Origin: Candidatus Saccharimonadota bacterium
GTDB lineage: Bacteria; Patescibacteriota; Saccharimonadia; CAILAD01; BJGX01
Reading direction: 5' to 3'
Assembly (NCBI GenBank): GCA_013816445.1
Contig: JACDEK010000027.1
Location: forward strand, 1 to 9,484
DNA: 9,484 bases
Each line of letters starts with the position of its first letter. Positions within the stretch are counted from its first letter, which is position 1. The notes below the pieces were generated by a model. That model was not told where the DNA came from. It worked only from the letters and a program-made list of their open reading frames with translations, and did no database searches. Of the stretch, positions 7,719 to 9,484 are shown piece after piece. Position numbers and translations under genes: made by a program.

Positions 7719-8000
7719 ATGTCATAACAATTTGATAAAGATTTTTGGCAAACATTTTTTTGGTTTCTATTATTTCTAGATATAGATTTTGTATTCTTTG
7801 CCGTAGCAATATGGACCTTTGAATCTAACGAATCTATTGATGTTTCTAAGCGGATCTGGGTGCTTTTAGGAGCGTTACTAATTACAGTGGCCACCCTAAT
7901 ATCTTTGCAATATATAACTATAAAAATCTCTATCGTAAGTAAAACAGCTAAAAAGAATTTGCATAACATACTCTTATGGGCTACTAAACTACAAGCCTAG
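7719..8000 (+). pseudogene. Small two-helix membrane protein gene interrupted by TAA at codon 3
   Basis: An ATG at 7719, preceded by TTAGGAG (7707-7713) five bases upstream, opens a frame that reads Met-Ser-stop (TAA at 7725-7727) and then stays open for 90 codons to TAG at 7998-8000. The downstream part has no ATG, and its first GTG is at 7860, too late. The encoded protein would be about 93 residues: helix one about 9-34 (FWQTFFWFLLFL onward, rich in Phe and Trp), a short acidic/polar loop, helix two about 46-68 (IWVLLGALLITVATL), and a basic cytosolic tail containing KTAKKN. One C-to-T change, CAA to TAA, would explain the stop, since the next codon is also CAA. A sequencing error, a genuine loss of function or an unusual expression mechanism are all possible. 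I do not recognise the family. It is flanked by a promoter candidate and a strong terminator, so it is a self-contained unit. Confidence 0.65.
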
Positions 8001-8041
8001 AGATAAATAATGAATATACAAAAGCACTAGTTATCCATTTT

Positions 8042-8069
8042 GCCCCTCACACCAAATGAGGGGCTTTTT
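8042..8069 (+). terminator. Strong intrinsic terminator
   Basis: A perfect 8-bp stem, GCCCCTCA (8042-8049) with TGAGGGGC (8057-8064), a 7-base loop CACCAAA and five Ts (8065-8069). On the other strand it is followed by only four As in the T-tract position and lacks a T-run, so it acts on plus-strand transcripts. It ends the unit containing the interrupted small membrane gene and any read-through from the ATPase gene. Confidence 0.92.
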
Positions 8070-8094
8070 AATACTTATGTATGTTCAAAAGGGG

Positions 8095-8330
8095 TATACT
8101 TAATCGTCTTTACTACAATAATATCATTGTCGCACAATGTATATTTTGCGACGTATCATTTACTTTAACATTATTATTAATATTCTTGATAATTCGATGT
8201 TTCTATTTATATAGATATTTTTCTGACAATTCTCTGTTTTCAGCTATAGAGTACGTCAGCTTCAGTTATTCGTTCTATACATGTTTTTATTCAATATATA
8301 CACTGAATTATACCTAAACAAAAACCGAAC
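8095..8330 (+). repeat. Diverged direct repeat, copy 1
   Basis: Shared anchors occur in the same order as in the copy at 8467: TATACTTA (8095), TGTCGCACAAT (8128), ATGTATATTTT (8137), CTTTA (8163), ATATTCT (8180), TTTTTAT (8284) and ATAC (8310). The offset to copy 2 is 372, then 381, then steady at about 398-401 after an insertion of about 18 bases in copy 2. Identity between anchors is only moderate and the composition is AT-rich, so statistical support needs to be computed. Confidence 0.45.
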
Positions 8331-8373
8331 TTAAATACATATAACTGTTAAATGTATCGCATATCCTAATATG

Positions 8374-8402
8374 AGTGACTGGCTTGGTGGTCACTGTATA
8401 AT
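8374..8402 (+). promoter_or_regulatory. Hairpin plus TATAAT promoter candidate
   Basis: AGTGAC (8374-8379) and GTCACT (8390-8395) form a 6-bp inverted repeat with a 10-base loop. Immediately after it is a perfect TATAAT (8397-8402). GTGACT (8375-8380) is a 4/6 match to a -35 with a 16-base spacer, so the inverted repeat would straddle the promoter spacer as an operator might. No gene follows on this strand, so any product would be a small RNA. TATAAT is common by chance in such AT-rich DNA. Confidence 0.3.
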
Positions 8403-8466
8403 AATTATATAAATCCGTTTACAGTTATATTATATATACATAACAATTCTACTGCAGTCCTCTCAA

Positions 8467-8727
8467 TATACTTATCCACAGACTGTCATTTCACAACACT
8501 ATGAAAGGTGTCGCACAATTTTAAATAAACAGATTATGTATATTTTACAACATGCCCTGTCTTTAGCTCTCTCATGTCTCATATTCTCCATCATTCCTTC
8601 CCTATCTACCCCGTTATTCATCTCGCCTATTATCTATCCATAGTAATAATTAAAACCAATTGTATAAACTTTACTCTAGCTTATTTTTATCTAGTCTAGA
8701 TCAGTTAAATACTGTTCGGTTTTTGTT
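8467..8727 (+). repeat. Diverged direct repeat, copy 2
   Basis: Carries the same ordered anchors as copy 1: TATACTTA (8467), TGTCGCACAAT (8509), ATGTATATTTT (8536), CTTTA (8561), ATATTCT (8581), TTTTTAT (8684) and ATAC (8709). Where the copies differ, this one frequently has C, which creates the G-poor pyrimidine tract. At its start the sequence differs from copy 1 by containing a perfect DnaA-box match. Confidence 0.45.
8472..8480 (+). promoter_or_regulatory. Perfect DnaA-box match
   Basis: TTATCCACA matches the consensus DnaA-binding 9-mer exactly. It is alone: I found no second good match nearby, only weak ones at 8031-8039 and around 8634-8642. No dnaA or dnaN gene is in the window. It may be a regulatory or titration site, or chance. 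Confidence 0.35.
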
Positions 8728-8745
8728 CTATATTTAGATGGTTAG

Positions 8746-9483
8746 CTACTTATAAAATACCTTACCGTTAATACGTAGATCAATATACTCAAGGGGCTTT
8801 TTACCTTGTTTCTTTAGTAGATCAAGAACGGTAACCAAATCAACTAACTGATCATCAACCGATCGTGAGGTATCAAAACGTATTTTGTATCTAGAATCAG
8901 TAGTAACGAATATCTCAGTTGTAGACTCCTCTACCTGGTAAGTTGCAGCCTTTATTCCTTTTTGTGGAAGCTGAGAATGAAGTTTATTTACGAATTTTAC
9001 AAATGATTCTGATACAATCTTCTCACCTGCTTTAACTGGCAGATTTGTACTGTCTACTACTGTTGCTAGGGTTTGTTTCAGTTCATTATTTGGTTCACCA
9101 GCATAGGCTCTTCCATCTTCTGTAAAAATTGAGAGTGTGCTTCCTGATTGCCAGAGAATACTTGGTTTTTGTTCGGTTACAGTAACTTTTATTGTATTAA
9201 AAGGAATACGACTCACTTCAGCTTTTGCTATTTGGTAGTTATCTTTTTTGAGCTGACTATTTATTTCACCCATGGGAACAAATAGAATATTTTGACTAAT
9301 TGCTGAACTACCGACTATCACTTGAATTTGTTCACGTACCGAGTCTTCATTGAGTGTTTGTAAGCCCACAATTTCAATCTTTTTTATTCTTAATAGACTT
9401 GAGATGGTAAGCGCATAGACAACTATAAGAAAAATACATGCATATAATACTGGCTTAATATGCTTTTTCCACGAAGGCTTAGG
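8746..9483 (-). CDS. ftsQ: Cell division protein FtsQ, 5'-truncated by window edge
   Basis: FtsQ is a bitopic membrane protein of the divisome that links FtsB/FtsL to the septal peptidoglycan synthase. The frame is open to the right edge, so the N-terminus is missing. Of about 245 visible residues, 5-10 are basic (WKKHIK), 11-31 form the single membrane helix (VLYACIFLIVVYALTISSLL), and a POTRA domain follows at once (RIKKIEIVG, 32-40, to VTVTEQKPS, about 99-107). The beta domain runs to the conserved-looking end YIDLRINGKVFYK before the TAG stop. A GTG at 9369-9367 could be mistaken for the start, but it lies inside the first POTRA strand and would remove the membrane helix, so it is rejected. 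The gene converges on the plus-strand genes; I see no clear terminator downstream of its stop. Some cell-wall gene probably lies upstream, outside the window. Confidence 0.88.
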   Translation of the reverse strand, partial: PKPSWKKHIKPVLYACIFLIVVYALTISSLLRIKKIEIVGLQTLNEDSVREQIQVIVGSSAISQNILFVPMGEINSQLKKDNYQIAKAEVSRIPFNTIKVTVTEQKPSILWQSGSTLSIFTEDGRAYAGEPNNELKQTLATVVDSTNLPVKAGEKIVSESFVKFVNKLHSQLPQKGIKAATYQVEESTTEIFVTTDSRYKIRFDTSRSVDDQLVDLVTVLDLLKKQGKKPLEYIDLRINGKVFYK

Positions 9484-9484
9484 C

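Larger units (their letters stand above)
8317..8727. repeat. 14-bp inverted repeat pair, outer span 411 bp
   Basis: AACAAAAACCGAAC at 8317-8330 is the exact reverse complement of GTTCGGTTTTTGTT at 8714-8727. The two occupy equivalent positions at the ends of the two diverged repeat copies, but in opposite orientation. A 12-base direct copy of the left arm (CAAAAACCGAAC) also occurs at 7634-7645, within the last codons of the ATPase gene. No clear target-site duplication is seen outside the arms. Confidence 0.5.
8070..8745. other. AT-rich stretch with no convincing gene
   Basis: About 680 bases between the strong terminator and the end of ftsQ. The one longer open frame (8081-8317, plus strand) would encode a Phe/Tyr/Ile/Cys-rich chain with no ribosome binding site and no recognisable domain, so I do not call it. 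The stretch holds two diverged copies of a roughly 240-260-base unit, a 14-base distant inverted repeat, a single DnaA-box match, a hairpin next to a TATAAT, and a G-depleted pyrimidine-rich tract (about 8551-8640). It may be a regulatory or small-RNA region, or the remains of duplicated sequence. Confidence 0.7.

Noticed and set aside
8081..8317. Open frame of 78 codons on the plus strand in the AT-rich region
   Set aside because: No ribosome binding site, begins 12 bases after a strong terminator, composition (Phe, Tyr, Ile, Leu, Cys) is what random AT-rich DNA gives, and the matching repeat copy is full of stops.
8689..8701. Palindrome ATCTAGTCTAGAT as a minus-strand terminator for ftsQ
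   Set aside because: With a one-base centre it makes a poor hairpin, and on the minus strand it is followed by As rather than Ts. The clustered CTAG tetramers are odd but nothing more can be said.
8095..8727. Diversity-generating retroelement template/variable repeat pair
   Set aside because: Differences between the copies are not restricted to adenines of one strand, and there is no reverse transcriptase or target gene in the window.
8317..8727. Insertion sequence or MITE bounded by the 14-bp inverted repeat
   Set aside because: No transposase and no clear target-site duplication outside the arms; the arms also sit at the 3' ends of both repeat copies rather than around one unit.
8070..8745. 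Chromosomal replication origin
   Set aside because: Only one good DnaA box, no dnaA, dnaN or gyrase genes nearby. Kept only as a low-interest site.
9367..9369. GTG as the ftsQ start codon
   Set aside because: It falls within the first POTRA strand; the frame continues upstream through a clear membrane helix to the window edge.

Overview
The window reads as a housekeeping region from a small-genome bacterium, most likely of the Candidate Phyla Radiation, with Saccharibacteria (TM7) as my best guess. The evidence is the gene content: a DprA–topoisomerase I block, a sigma-region-4 protein with a HARE-HTH-like domain, and a membrane-anchored VirD4/TraG-type ATPase of the kind common in these genomes. 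Base composition is roughly 40% G+C by eye and falls clearly in the 8.1–8.7 kb stretch. TGA is the stop of topA, and tryptophans in the proteins are TGG, so the TGA-as-glycine code of Gracilibacteria/SR1 does not apply. The taxonomic assignment is inference; there is no rRNA or tRNA here.

Layout, left to right. (1) A 5'-truncated dprA (to 748). (2) A small nucleoside 2-deoxyribosyltransferase-like gene (788-1201) ending in an intrinsic terminator. (3) A sigma70-type promoter and topA (1325-3694), whose start codon lies in a 14-bp perfect palindrome. (4) A near-consensus extended -10 promoter overlapping the topA stop, followed by a hairpin leader and the sigma4/HARE-like regulator (3796-4875). 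(5) A 905-residue TraG/VirD4-like ATPase (4934-7651), probably in the same transcript. (6) A small two-helix membrane protein gene (7719-8000) with its own promoter-like sequence, an excellent ribosome binding site and a strong terminator, but with TAA as its third codon. (7) About 680 bases (8070-8745) with no convincing gene: AT-rich, with an apparent diverged duplication, a distant inverted repeat, one perfect DnaA-box match and a hairpin/TATAAT element. (8) On the minus strand, ftsQ (8746 to the right edge), which runs through its membrane helix and off the window.

How they fit together. DprA (loading RecA on incoming single-stranded DNA) and TopA (relaxing negative supercoils) are a common neighbouring pair; here a nucleotide-metabolism-like gene sits between them. 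The ATPase is a plausible motor for moving DNA or protein across the envelope, but no other secretion component is visible. FtsQ belongs to a separate cell-division unit that converges on the rest. The places most worth a second look are the nonsense-interrupted small membrane gene, the gene-free repeat region next to ftsQ, and the promoter/leader between topA and the sigma4 protein.
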